Position numbers and translations under genes: made by a program. A DNA stretch of 64,000 nt from assembly GCF_042686025.1 (NCBI RefSeq), contig NZ_JBHUOZ010000001.1, forward strand, positions 1,860,001-1,924,000, in the 5' to 3' direction. This document shows positions 34,275 through 43,092 of this stretch, piece after piece. Under the pieces are notes generated by a model. The model had not been told where the DNA came from and searched no databases. It was given only the letters and a program-made list of their open reading frames with translations. How positions within the stretch are numbered: the first letter of the stretch is position 1; each line of letters begins with the position of its first letter. This DNA is from Terrimonas rubra (GTDB lineage: Bacteria > Bacteroidota > Bacteroidia > Chitinophagales > Chitinophagaceae).

Positions 34275-35367
34275 ATGACAATAGAAAAATTACAGGATAT
34301 GCGGTCCCGCATTGCCGGGATAAGGAGGTTTCTTTGACGTTGCTAATAAAGAAGCAAAGATCGAAGAACAAAAACAATTCTCACTAAGTCCGGGTTTTTG
34401 GGACGATAACAAACGTGCCACCGAAATTCTTAAAACCATTAAGGTAAACGAGTACTGGGTAAAACTGTTCCACACTGCGGAAACGGCGGTGGAGGATTTT
34501 GCCATTTTGTTTGATTTCTGGAAAAGTGGCGATGCCACTGAAGAGGAAACAAAGGAAGCGTATGAAAAGGCCTTACATGAACTGGAGGATGCGGAGTTTA
34601 AAGCCACACTGAATGAACCTGAGGACGAGTTAACTGCCATTGTACAGATAAACTCCGGCGCCGGTGGTACCGAGAGCCAGGACTGGGCCGAAATGCTGGC
34701 CCGTATGTACCGGATGTATGGCGAAAAACAAGGCTGGAAAATTACCGAGATGGACTGGCAGTGGGGCGATGGTGCCGGTATTAAAACCGCCACTTTACAG
34801 TTTGAAGGTGCCTTTGCCTACGGCTTTTTAAAAGGTGAAAGCGGGGTACACCGCCTGGTGCGTATATCGCCTTTCGACAGTAATGCCCGCCGTCATACCT
34901 CTTTTGTATCGGTATTTGTGTACCCGCTGGTAGACGATACGATCAATATCGAGATCAACCCGGCTGATGTGAAGATGGAAACCTCACGTAGTGGTGGTGC
35001 AGGCGGACAGAACGTAAATAAGGTAGAAACCAAAGTACAGTTAACGCATATTCCCACGGGTATAGTAGTGGTTTGTCAGCAGGACAGGAGCCAGTTGGGC
35101 AACCGCGAATTGGCCATGCAAATGTTACGCAGCCGTTTATACGAGGAGGAGTTGCGCAAACGCCAGGCCATTAAAGATGCGGCCAACAGTAAAAAGAAAA
35201 AGATTGAATGGGGCAGCCAGATACGCAGCTACGTATTCCATCCCTATAAAATGATTAAAGACCACCGTACGGATTTTGAAGTGGGTAATGTACAACCGGT
35301 GATGGATGGCGAACTGGACGGGTTTATAAAGGCGTATTTGATGAGTGAGAAAGAAGGAGAGAGTTAA
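34275..35367 (+). CDS. prfB: Peptide chain release factor 2, expressed by +1 frameshift
   Basis: RF2 reads UGA and UAA stop codons and releases the finished peptide. Frame one runs from ATG 34275 for 20 codons (MTIEKLQDMRSRIAGIRRFL) to an in-frame TGA at 34335-34337. A +1 shift at CTT-TGA-C continues in the second frame from GAC at 34336 (DVANKEAKIEEQKQ) to 35367, giving about 363 residues, the usual RF2 size. The stop-recognition tripeptide SPF is present (VRISPFDSNARRHTS), and the catalytic GGQ is in RSGGAGGQNVNKVETK. The autoregulatory frameshift makes RF2 synthesis depend on low RF2. A start at the first in-frame ATG of the long frame alone (34489) would lose the N-terminal domain. Confidence 0.97.
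34323..34338 (+). promoter_or_regulatory. Programmed +1 frameshift site of prfB
   Basis: An internal Shine-Dalgarno-like AGGAGG (34323-34328), three T, then CTT TGA C (34332-34338). Order and spacing match the E. coli prfB site. Confidence 0.95.
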
Positions 35368-35542
35368 TTAGCAAATTAGGTAATGTGCTAATTTGAAAAT
35401 GAATACCAGAAAATGTAGCGCAAGTGTTTAGTTTTTTGTAAATAAACAGTTGCAAATAGGGAAAGTAAAAATAGGTTAAACGATTGCAAATATTGATCAA
35501 AAATTATATCCATTTCACAAGCTAATTAATTTTAATTAAGGG

Positions 35543-35550
35543 TATTTTTG
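35543..35550 (+). promoter_or_regulatory. -7 promoter box of pruA
   Basis: TATTTTTG, an exact TAnnTTTG match, 46 bases before the pruA ATG. Degenerate ctaattaacaaatta words fill the leader. Confidence 0.4.
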
Positions 35551-35596
35551 TATTAATTGTCTAATTAACAAATTATCTAATTATCAAATTAAAAAT

Positions 35597-37228
35597 ATGT
35601 CTTTAGGAACATTTTCATATCCATTGCCGGCAAATGAACCGGTATTAAATTACGGACCGGGATCGGCAGAGAAGAAACGTTTAAAGGAAGTATTGGCGCT
35701 TTTGAAAAAGGAGAAAGCGGATATACCCATGTATATAGGTGGTAAAGAAGTGCGTACCAATAAAACGCAGAGTATTCATCCGCCACATGAAATAAAACAT
35801 ACGCTGGGCCATTTTCATATTGGTACGGAGAAACATGTGCAACAGGCCATTGATGCGGCGCTGGCTGCAAAGGATAGCTGGGCTGCTATGTCATGGGAAG
35901 ACAGGGCCGGCATTTTTTTGAAAGCCGCTGACCTGATTGCTACCAAGTACCGTCCTTATATGAACGGCACTACCATGCTGGGCCAGAGTAAGAATGCTTA
36001 CCAGGCGGAGATTGATGCCGCCTGTGAGATCGTTGATTTTTTACGCTTTAATGTTCACTACTTAAGCGAGATCTATAAACAACAGCCGATAAGCGGACCG
36101 GGTATGCATAACCGTTTGGAGTTTCGTCCTTTAGAAGGTTTTGTACTGGCGGTTACACCTTTCAACTTTACAGCTATCGGTGGTAACCTGCCTACCAGTG
36201 CTGCCATGTGTGGTAATACCGTGGTATGGAAGCCTGCCAACACGCAGGTATATTCTGCACAGATGTTCATGCGTATTCTGCAGGAAGCAGGTTTGCCGGA
36301 TGGTGTCATTAACCTGATCTATGTTGACGGACCTACTTTAGGTAAAATTTGTTTTGCCCACCGTGATTTTACAGGTGTACACTTTACCGGCTCAACAGGT
36401 GTGTTTAACAATATGTGGGAGACCATTGGTAAAAACATGGGTAACTATAAAACCTATCCCCGTATTGTTGGCGAAACCGGTGGTAAGGACTTTGTAGTAG
36501 CACACCCCAGTGCCAAGGCCGATGTAGTGGCAACCGCTTTACTGCGTGGGGCTTTTGAGTTCCAGGGACAAAAATGTTCTGCTGCTTCCCGCGCTTATAT
36601 CCCCTCTAACCTGGCAGAAGAAGTGAAGAAAAAACTGGTGGCCGGTATTAAGAGCTTTAAAATGGGTACGGTAGAAGACTTTACCAATTTTATTAACGCG
36701 GTTATTGACGAAAAGAGTTTTGATAAAATTGCCGCTTATATTGACAATGCAAAAAAAGATAAGAAAGCGGAAATATGGGCCGGTGGTAAATACGATAAAA
36801 GCAAGGGGTATTTTATCCAGCCTACCGTTATTGAAGCCAAAGATCCCAAATATGTAACCATGTGCGAGGAAATATTTGGCCCGGTATTAACGGTATACGT
36901 ATACCCTGAGAAGAAATTTGAAGAAGTACTTGAACTGGTTGATACAACCTCTCCTTATGCTTTAACAGGATCTATTATCTCAACCGATCGCAACGCAATT
37001 GCATTGGCTACCGATAAGCTGCGTAACGCGGCCGGTAATTTTTACGTAAATGATAAACCTACCGGTGCTGTTGTAGGCCAACAACCTTTCGGTGGCGCCC
37101 GTGCAAGCGGTACCAACGATAAAGCAGGCAGTATTTTAAACCTGTATCGCTGGTTAAGTCCCCGCACCATTAAAGAAACATTTAACCCGCCAACGGATTA
37201 TGCTTATCCGTTTATGCAGGAGAAATAA
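35597..37228 (+). CDS. pruA: L-glutamate gamma-semialdehyde dehydrogenase (P5C dehydrogenase)
   Basis: A 543-residue aldehyde dehydrogenase that oxidises the product of proline dehydrogenase to glutamate with NAD. The aldehyde dehydrogenase signature is clear: VTPFNFTAIGGNLPTSAAMCGNTVVWKPA for cofactor binding, FTGSTGVF, the glutamate motif RIVGETGGKDF, and the nucleophilic cysteine in FQGQKCSAASRAY. The family-specific N terminus with IGGKEVRT and the C-terminal PFGGARASGTNDKAG fit the monofunctional PruA found in Bacteroidota, not the fused PutA. No proline dehydrogenase is in the window. pyrR follows, but a 38-bp perfect palindrome sits between them. Confidence 0.95.
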   Translation: MSLGTFSYPLPANEPVLNYGPGSAEKKRLKEVLALLKKEKADIPMYIGGKEVRTNKTQSIHPPHEIKHTLGHFHIGTEKHVQQAIDAALAAKDSWAAMSWEDRAGIFLKAADLIATKYRPYMNGTTMLGQSKNAYQAEIDAACEIVDFLRFNVHYLSEIYKQQPISGPGMHNRLEFRPLEGFVLAVTPFNFTAIGGNLPTSAAMCGNTVVWKPANTQVYSAQMFMRILQEAGLPDGVINLIYVDGPTLGKICFAHRDFTGVHFTGSTGVFNNMWETIGKNMGNYKTYPRIVGETGGKDFVVAHPSAKADVVATALLRGAFEFQGQKCSAASRAYIPSNLAEEVKKKLVAGIKSFKMGTVEDFTNFINAVIDEKSFDKIAAYIDNAKKDKKAEIWAGGKYDKSKGYFIQPTVIEAKDPKYVTMCEEIFGPVLTVYVYPEKKFEEVLELVDTTSPYALTGSIISTDRNAIALATDKLRNAAGNFYVNDKPTGAVVGQQPFGGARASGTNDKAGSILNLYRWLSPRTIKETFNPPTDYAYPFMQEK

Positions 37229-37238
37229 ATACACCTTT

Positions 37239-37276
37239 TAATAAGTGGTAAGTAAATATTTACTTACCACTTATTA
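37239..37276. promoter_or_regulatory. Perfect 38-bp palindrome between pruA and pyrR
   Basis: Left arm TAATAAGTGGTAAGTAAAT (37239-37257) is followed without a loop by its exact complement (37258-37276). It starts 11 bases after the pruA stop and ends 19 bases before the TTG start of pyrR. There is no T-run. It could be a two-fold operator, a hairpin in the pyrR leader, or a pruA 3' stabiliser. Confidence 0.8.
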
Positions 37277-37295
37277 CTTAAAACTTATAACTTCA

Positions 37296-37826
37296 TTGAA
37301 ACCTATACTTACCGCACAGCAACTATCCATCACCGTTCGCCGCCTGGCACAACAGGTGCTGGAAGATCATATTGACCTGGAAAATACCGTTATCATTGGC
37401 CTGCAGCCAAGAGGCATTTACCTGTCCGACAAAATTGTGGCGGAGATCGGTAAGGAAATTCCGATGGAACAGGTTAAGTATGGTCAACTGGACATTACTT
37501 TTTACAGGGATGATGTGCGGAACCAGTTACATATTGCCAATGCTACCCATATTCCCTTTTCTATTGAAGGCAAAAAAGTAGTGTTGATTGATGATGTACT
37601 GTTCACGGGTCGTACTATCCGTGCGGCATTGGACGCTTTACTGGATTTTGGCCGCCCGCAGAAAGTGGAGTTATGCGTGCTGATTGACAGGAGGTTTAGC
37701 CGGGAATTGCCCATTCAACCCAACTATGTAGGCCGTTCAGTAGATGCCCTGGTAAGCCAGAAGATCAAAGTGTTCTGGCAGGATAAGGACGGTAAAGACG
37801 AAGTGGCTTTACTGGACAACGAATAA
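37296..37826 (+). CDS. pyrR: PyrR-like uracil phosphoribosyltransferase / pyrimidine regulator
   Basis: A 176-residue PRTase-fold protein. The PRPP-binding loop is VVLIDDVLFTGRTIRAALDAL, preceded by IIGLQPRGIYLSDKI and the PyrR-typical YGQLDITFYRDDVR. The C-terminal IDRRFSRELPIQPNYVGRSV also fits PyrR. I start at TTG 37296 (KPILTAQQLSITVRRLA), since the GTG-initiated extension from 37245 is translated from the palindrome. In Gram-positives PyrR binds pyr mRNA; whether it regulates here or only makes UMP from uracil is not shown by the sequence. Confidence 0.9.
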   Translation: MKPILTAQQLSITVRRLAQQVLEDHIDLENTVIIGLQPRGIYLSDKIVAEIGKEIPMEQVKYGQLDITFYRDDVRNQLHIANATHIPFSIEGKKVVLIDDVLFTGRTIRAALDALLDFGRPQKVELCVLIDRRFSRELPIQPNYVGRSVDALVSQKIKVFWQDKDGKDEVALLDNE

Positions 37827-37840
37827 GTCTGTATTCATAT

Positions 37841-38806
37841 TCATTCGGTTGTTACATACCACCGGATCTTTTCATAGACCATATTGTCGATACTCATTAT
37901 TTTTTGCAGCTCCTGTATATTATGAAACAGGCCGTGCTGCAGGCGAAAGGCCACAATACTTTTTGCCATACTGCCTTTAATGTAAGGGTGTGCAGCCAGT
38001 ACCTCTGCGGTTGCAGTATTAATATTCAGCTTTTTTATACCGTCGGCATTCACCGCTAAATAAGGTTTAATTTTTTGAAAGGTAGAATCGGGTACACCAT
38101 AGGTCTCCGCTACCTGCTCAACCCGGTAAAACCCACCCAGCTTTTCCCTGAAATTAACGATACGCCTGGCAAGGGCAGCGCCAATACCGGGCAGGGAGCT
38201 ATACTCAGCTGTATCGGCCTTGTTTATATCAAGGGTATGGTAGGTTTTTTTAGTGTAGGCAGGGTAGGAGGGTTTATTGGTGGATGCATGCTGTGGATCA
38301 GGTGTAACAGGGTAAACCGGCTTTTCACGTGCCGGGATCTGTACATAAGGTAATAAAGCAAGATAATCGGCCTGGCTAAGGCCATATACTTTCTGCAGGT
38401 CTTCCGGTTTTCTAAACTCCCCGCCTTTGTTCCGGTAATTCATGATCGTACGAATGGTTTTGGGCCTTATCCCCAGTTTTTGCCAGCCTTCGGCGGATAA
38501 TTCATTGGGATTAAAGTAAAAAAGCGTTCTGCCGGGGGTATTGAAATAACTTTTCGGTGTAACCTGGTCAAACAGGTTATTGGCTGCGTAATCATTTTGT
38601 GAATCTCCTGCCGCGGCCTGTTCCTTTAAACGTGCGGCTGCGAGTAACCAGGCTGAATCCTGTTTATTGAGGCTAGCCGGTTGCTTTACAAAATACCCGG
38701 TGTAATGGGCTGCTATATATAAAAGGAGAATAATGACAAGCAGGGTGATCACCCCTGTTACCTCTTTTTTTGAAAACCCGGGTAAGGTTTTGGTGGCTGG
38801 TTTCAT
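37841..38806 (-). CDS. Membrane-anchored helix-hairpin-helix protein
   Basis: A 321-residue protein with one N-terminal transmembrane helix (VTGVITLLVIILLLYIAAHY, about residues 16-35). It has three helix-hairpin-helix modules of the ComEA type: LGIRPKTIRTIMNYRNKGGEFRKPEDLQKVYGLS, then DINKADTAEYSSLPGIGAALARRIVNFREKLGGF, then LNINTATAEVLAAHPYIKGSMAKSIVAFRLQHGLF. Such domains bind DNA without sequence preference. In competence proteins they take up external DNA, but no other competence gene is nearby. A low-complexity Pro/Tyr linker separates the first and second modules. It is divergent from rpoB. Confidence 0.85.
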   Translation of the reverse strand: MKPATKTLPGFSKKEVTGVITLLVIILLLYIAAHYTGYFVKQPASLNKQDSAWLLAAARLKEQAAAGDSQNDYAANNLFDQVTPKSYFNTPGRTLFYFNPNELSAEGWQKLGIRPKTIRTIMNYRNKGGEFRKPEDLQKVYGLSQADYLALLPYVQIPAREKPVYPVTPDPQHASTNKPSYPAYTKKTYHTLDINKADTAEYSSLPGIGAALARRIVNFREKLGGFYRVEQVAETYGVPDSTFQKIKPYLAVNADGIKKLNINTATAEVLAAHPYIKGSMAKSIVAFRLQHGLFHNIQELQKIMSIDNMVYEKIRWYVTTE

Positions 38807-38947
38807 GATGGTGGATGGTTAGCCTTACTAATGTACAATTTTACAGGGATTTATTAAAAAAAACTGCGGTAAATTGCGGGTGCGTTTTTGCAAAATAAAA
38901 TGCCCCAAAATGCCTTTTTTGGCCTTATTCTTGTTGGCAAAAAAGTC

Positions 38948-38978
38948 TTGTTTGTATGCCGTATCTTTCTTACCTTTG
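38948..38978 (+). promoter_or_regulatory. Promoter of rpoB-rpoC
   Basis: TTG (38948-38950), 20 nt, TACCTTTG (38971-38978): a complete consensus. The leader is about 135 nt and contains ATTCAAT-tg-ATTGAAT (39023-39038) and a hairpin around TTTCATTTTAGTAAAATGA. The rest of the 38807-39120 gap shows no gene. Confidence 0.7.
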
Positions 38979-39120
38979 CAATCCTTTATTTTGGCCAAAT
39001 ATATTTTGACGTTCCTAAATACATTCAATTGATTGAATTTCAATGGCTTTCATTTTAGTAAAATGATGGCCTGTTTGTGTTTTGTGTACTCAAAATTTTT
39101 AAAAACCGGTAATTACGCAT

Positions 39121-42100
39121 ATGTCTTCTACAAAATTGACCTCAAGAGTGGATTTTGGAAAAATCAAGCATCTGGCAGAAACCCCAGATTTACTTGAAGT
39201 TCAAATTCAGTCGTTCAAAGAGTTTTTCCAGTTAGAAACAACACCAGACAAACGTGATATAGAAGGTTTGTTCCGGGTGTTTAAAGACAATTTTCCCATT
39301 ACTGATACCCGTAACATCTTTGTACTGGAGTTCTTGGATTACTTTATCGATCCGCCCCGTTACTCTATTGAAGAGTGTATGGAGCGTGGTTTAACTTACG
39401 CTGTTCCCCTGAAAGCCAAACTTCGTTTGAGCTGTAATGATGAGGAGCACGTTGACTTCCAAACTATCGTTCAGGACGTGTTTTTGGGTAATATTCCTTA
39501 CATGACTCCCCGTGGTACTTTTGTTATCAACGGTGCCGAGCGTGTAGTGGTATCTCAATTACACCGTTCTCCGGGTGTATTCTTTGGTCAGTCCGTTCAC
39601 CCGAATGGTACAAAAATATACTCTGCAAGGGTTATTCCTTTCAAAGGAGCCTGGATGGAGTTTGCTACGGATATCAATAACGTAATGTACGCGTATATTG
39701 ACCGTAAGAAAAAATTCCCTGTTACCACTTTATTACGTTCTATCGGCTTTGAAACCGATAAAGATATCCTGACCCTGTTCGGTATGGCCGATGAGGTGAA
39801 AGGTGAGCGTAAAGCTTTGGAAAAATATGTTGGACGCCGATTAGCTGCCCGTGTATTAAGAACATGGGTTGAGGATTTCGTAGACGAGGATACCGGTGAG
39901 GTAGTGTCTATTGAGCGTAACGAGATCGTAATGGAGCGTGACACTATTTTAGATGAAGAAGCTATTGATACCATTGCTGATATGGATGTAGCCAGCGTAT
40001 TTATTCAACGTGAAGATGTTGGTGGTGACTACGCTATTATCTACAATACTTTAAATAAAGATACTTCCAACTCTGAGCTGGAAGCGGTTCAGTTTATCTA
40101 CCGCCAGTTACGTGGTGCCGATGCGCCTGATAACGAAACTGCCCGTGGTATTATTGACAAGTTGTTCTTTAGTGACAAGCGTTATGACCTGGGTGAAGTA
40201 GGCCGTTACAAGATCAACCGTAAACTGAATATTGATCAGCCTTTAACTAAAAAGGTACTGACCAAGGAAGATATTATCCTGATCATTAAATACCTGGTTC
40301 GTTTAACCAATGGTAAAGCGGAGATTGATGATATTGACCACTTAAGCAACCGTCGTGTACGTACAGTAGGTGAGCAGTTATATGCCCAGTTCGGTGTAGG
40401 TCTGGCGCGTATGGCACGTACTATCCGTGAAAGGATGAACGTACGTGATAACGAGGTATTTACTCCTGTTGACCTGATCAATGCGAGAACACTTTCTTCG
40501 GTTATCAACTCGTTCTTTGGTACATCCCAGTTATCACAGTTCTTAGACCAGACCAACCCGCTTTCCGAGATCACGCACAAGCGTCGTATTTCAGCGTTAG
40601 GGCCAGGTGGTTTAAGCCGTGAGCGTGCGGGCTTTGAGGTTCGTGACGTACACTATTCTCACTACGGTCGTTTATGTACCATTGAAACACCGGAAGGACC
40701 CAACATCGGTCTGATCTCTACTTTATGCGTTCACGCAAAAATCAACGATATGGGCTTTATTGAAACCCCTTATCGTAAAGTGAAGAACGGTAAAGTAAAT
40801 ATGAATGAGTTAGAGCTGTTAAGTGCCGAGGAAGAAGATGAAGCAAAAATTGCACAGGCTAACTCACCACTGGATGCCAATGGCAACTTTGTGGAAGACC
40901 GTATTGTAAGCCGTGAAACAGGTGATTTCCCGATTTTAGATAAAAATGACGTGGAGTTCATGGACGTTGCACCTAACCAGATCGTGGGTCTGAGTGCTTC
41001 CCTGATTCCTTTCTTAGAGCATGATGATGCCAACCGTGCGCTGATGGGATCGAACATGCAACGCCAGGCTGTACCGTTATTACGCCCGGATGCCCCGATC
41101 GTAGGTACCGGTTTGGAAGGTAAAGCAGCCCGTGATGCACGTATCCAGATACACGCTGACGGTAATGGTGTGGTAGAATTTGTAGATGCTAACGAAATTC
41201 ATGTACGTTACACCCGTGACGAATCTGAAAAATTAGTAAGCTTTGAAGATGACCTGCGTGTGTATAAACTGACCAAGTTTATTAAAACCAACCAGGAAAC
41301 CTGCATTAACTTAAAGCCTGCTGTTAAAAAAGGCCAGAAAGTGGTGAACGGTGATTTCTTAACGGAAGGTTATGCTACACAGAACGGTGAGCTGGCGCTG
41401 GGTAAAAACCTGAAAGTGGCCTTCATGCCATGGAAAGGGTACAACTTTGAGGATGCCATCGTGATCAGTGAGCGTGTGGTAAAAGAAGATATGTACACAT
41501 CGGTTCACATTTCTGAATATGAACTGGAAGTGCGTGATACCAAATTAGGTGAAGAGGAATTAACCCCGGATATCCCTAACGTATCAGAAGAAGCAACCCG
41601 TGAGTTAGATGAGAACGGTATTATCCGTATTGGTGCGCAGGTAAAAGAAGGTGATATCTTAATTGGTAAGATCACTCCTAAAGGTGAAAGTGATCCTACA
41701 CCTGAAGAAAAACTTTTACGTGCCATCTTTGGTGACAAAGCCGGTGATGCGAAAGATGCTTCTTTAAAAGCACCAAACGGTGTGGAAGGTATTGTAATTG
41801 GTAAAAAATTATTCCAGCGTGCCAAAAAAGATAAGAACGCCAAGATCCGTGAAAAAGCAGCTATTGAGAAGCTGGAAAAAATTCACGAGAAAAACGAAGC
41901 CGACTTATTACAGGTATTGTTAGATAAATTAACAGCATTATTAAAAGACCATTCATCAGCCGGTGTTAGCAATAACTTTGGTGAGGTACAAATAGGTAAG
42001 GGCGCTAAGTTCACTCCTAAAAACCTTTCCGGTTTAGACTATGCCAACATCAACCCATTAGGTTGGACCGGTGACAGCAAAATTGATGGTCAGATCAATA

Positions 42101-42924
42101 TACTGTTACACAACTATAACATTAAATACAACGAAGAATTAGGCCGTTACAAAAGAGAGAAATTCAATATTTCTATCGGTGACGAGTTACCTGCCGGTGT
42201 ATTGAAACTGGCAAAAATTTACCTGGCTGTAAAACGTAAGTTGAAAGTGGGTGATAAAATGGCCGGTCGTCACGGTAACAAAGGTATCGTTGCTAAAATT
42301 GTACGCCAGGAGGATATGCCGTTCCTGGAAGACGGAACACCGGTTGACGTTGTCTTGAACCCCTTAGGTGTACCCAGCCGTATGAACTTAGGACAGATTT
42401 ATGAAACTGTTTTAGGTTGGGCTGGTCAGAAATTAGGATTGAAATTCGCCACACCGATTTTTGATGGTGCTACCACCGATGAAATTGAGAAATACTGTGA
42501 CGAAGCCGGCATTCCTAAATTCGGTCACACTTACCTGTATGATGGTGAAACCGGAGAACGTTTCCACCAGAAAGCAACCGTGGGTATTATTTACGTTATC
42601 AAGCTGCACCACATGGTGGATGATAAAATGCACGCCCGTTCGATAGGACCATATTCATTAATTACGCAACAGCCTTTAGGTGGTAAAGCACAGTTTGGTG
42701 GTCAGCGTTTTGGTGAGATGGAGGTGTGGGCCCTGGAAGCATACGGTGCTTCTAACATTTTACAGGAATTATTAACCCTGAAATCGGATGACATTATAGG
42801 TCGTGCAAAAACCTATGAGGCCATTGTGAAAGGTGATAATATTCCAAGAGCAGGTGTACCGGAATCGTTCAACGTACTGGTACATGAGTTGAGAGGTTTA
42901 GGTTTAGATCTTCATTTTGATTAA
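39121..42924 (+). CDS. rpoB: DNA-directed RNA polymerase subunit beta
   Basis: A 1267-residue beta subunit of RNA polymerase. The rifampicin region reads FFGTSQLSQFLDQTNPLSE then THKRRISALGPGGLSRERAG. It retains the residues equivalent to E. coli Asp516, His526 and Ser531, so no common resistance change is visible. Other hallmarks are ETPEGPNIGLI, the GYNFEDAIVISERVV segment, KVGDKMAGRHGNKGIV near the active site, and the C-terminal GGKAQFGGQRFGEMEVWALEAYGA. The gene has its own promoter and no rplL/rplJ upstream: an HHH-protein gene on the other strand occupies that place. rpoC follows after 168 bases. Confidence 0.99.
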   Translation: MSSTKLTSRVDFGKIKHLAETPDLLEVQIQSFKEFFQLETTPDKRDIEGLFRVFKDNFPITDTRNIFVLEFLDYFIDPPRYSIEECMERGLTYAVPLKAKLRLSCNDEEHVDFQTIVQDVFLGNIPYMTPRGTFVINGAERVVVSQLHRSPGVFFGQSVHPNGTKIYSARVIPFKGAWMEFATDINNVMYAYIDRKKKFPVTTLLRSIGFETDKDILTLFGMADEVKGERKALEKYVGRRLAARVLRTWVEDFVDEDTGEVVSIERNEIVMERDTILDEEAIDTIADMDVASVFIQREDVGGDYAIIYNTLNKDTSNSELEAVQFIYRQLRGADAPDNETARGIIDKLFFSDKRYDLGEVGRYKINRKLNIDQPLTKKVLTKEDIILIIKYLVRLTNGKAEIDDIDHLSNRRVRTVGEQLYAQFGVGLARMARTIRERMNVRDNEVFTPVDLINARTLSSVINSFFGTSQLSQFLDQTNPLSEITHKRRISALGPGGLSRERAGFEVRDVHYSHYGRLCTIETPEGPNIGLISTLCVHAKINDMGFIETPYRKVKNGKVNMNELELLSAEEEDEAKIAQANSPLDANGNFVEDRIVSRETGDFPILDKNDVEFMDVAPNQIVGLSASLIPFLEHDDANRALMGSNMQRQAVPLLRPDAPIVGTGLEGKAARDARIQIHADGNGVVEFVDANEIHVRYTRDESEKLVSFEDDLRVYKLTKFIKTNQETCINLKPAVKKGQKVVNGDFLTEGYATQNGELALGKNLKVAFMPWKGYNFEDAIVISERVVKEDMYTSVHISEYELEVRDTKLGEEELTPDIPNVSEEATRELDENGIIRIGAQVKEGDILIGKITPKGESDPTPEEKLLRAIFGDKAGDAKDASLKAPNGVEGIVIGKKLFQRAKKDKNAKIREKAAIEKLEKIHEKNEADLLQVLLDKLTALLKDHSSAGVSNNFGEVQIGKGAKFTPKNLSGLDYANINPLGWTGDSKIDGQINILLHNYNIKYNEELGRYKREKFNISIGDELPAGVLKLAKIYLAVKRKLKVGDKMAGRHGNKGIVAKIVRQEDMPFLEDGTPVDVVLNPLGVPSRMNLGQIYETVLGWAGQKLGLKFATPIFDGATTDEIEKYCDEAGIPKFGHTYLYDGETGERFHQKATVGIIYVIKLHHMVDDKMHARSIGPYSLITQQPLGGKAQFGGQRFGEMEVWALEAYGASNILQELLTLKSDDIIGRAKTYEAIVKGDNIPRAGVPESFNVLVHELRGLGLDLHFD

Positions 42925-42935
42925 GACATAATATT

Positions 42936-42971
42936 CTTTTCGGGCCTTGCCTTTGGCGAGGCTTTGAAAAG
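42936..42971 (+). other. Hairpin at the start of the rpoB-rpoC spacer
   Basis: CTTTTC ... GAAAAG outer arms and CCTTGCC/GGCGAGG inner arms (one wobble), 11 bases after the rpoB stop. No T-run follows, so it is a processing or attenuating hairpin more than a full terminator. Confidence 0.6.
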
Positions 42972-42990
42972 GATGATGCACTTACAAAAT

Positions 42991-43060
42991 GCTGATAAGG
43001 GAACAGAACCCTGAAGCGTGCGACGCAACGAAAGTTGATAGTAGTACTGCAGCTGGTAAC
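42991..43060 (+). repeat. Dispersed ~70-bp intergenic repeat, copy C (upstream of rpoC)
   Basis: Aligns without gaps to 52991-53060 upstream of fusA (about 50 of 70 positions by eye), both beginning GCTGATAAG. Ends 32 bases before the rpoC ATG. Confidence 0.7.
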
Positions 43061-43092
43061 AAAAACAAATAACAAGTAATTAGAAACTAAAT

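Noticed and set aside
34290..34793. 167-codon antisense frame over prfB
   Set aside because: Fully inside prfB, no recognisable domain, Ser-rich shadow composition.
34489..35367. prfB as a simple 292-codon gene
   Set aside because: This omits the N-terminal domain; the real gene starts at 34275 with a +1 frameshift.
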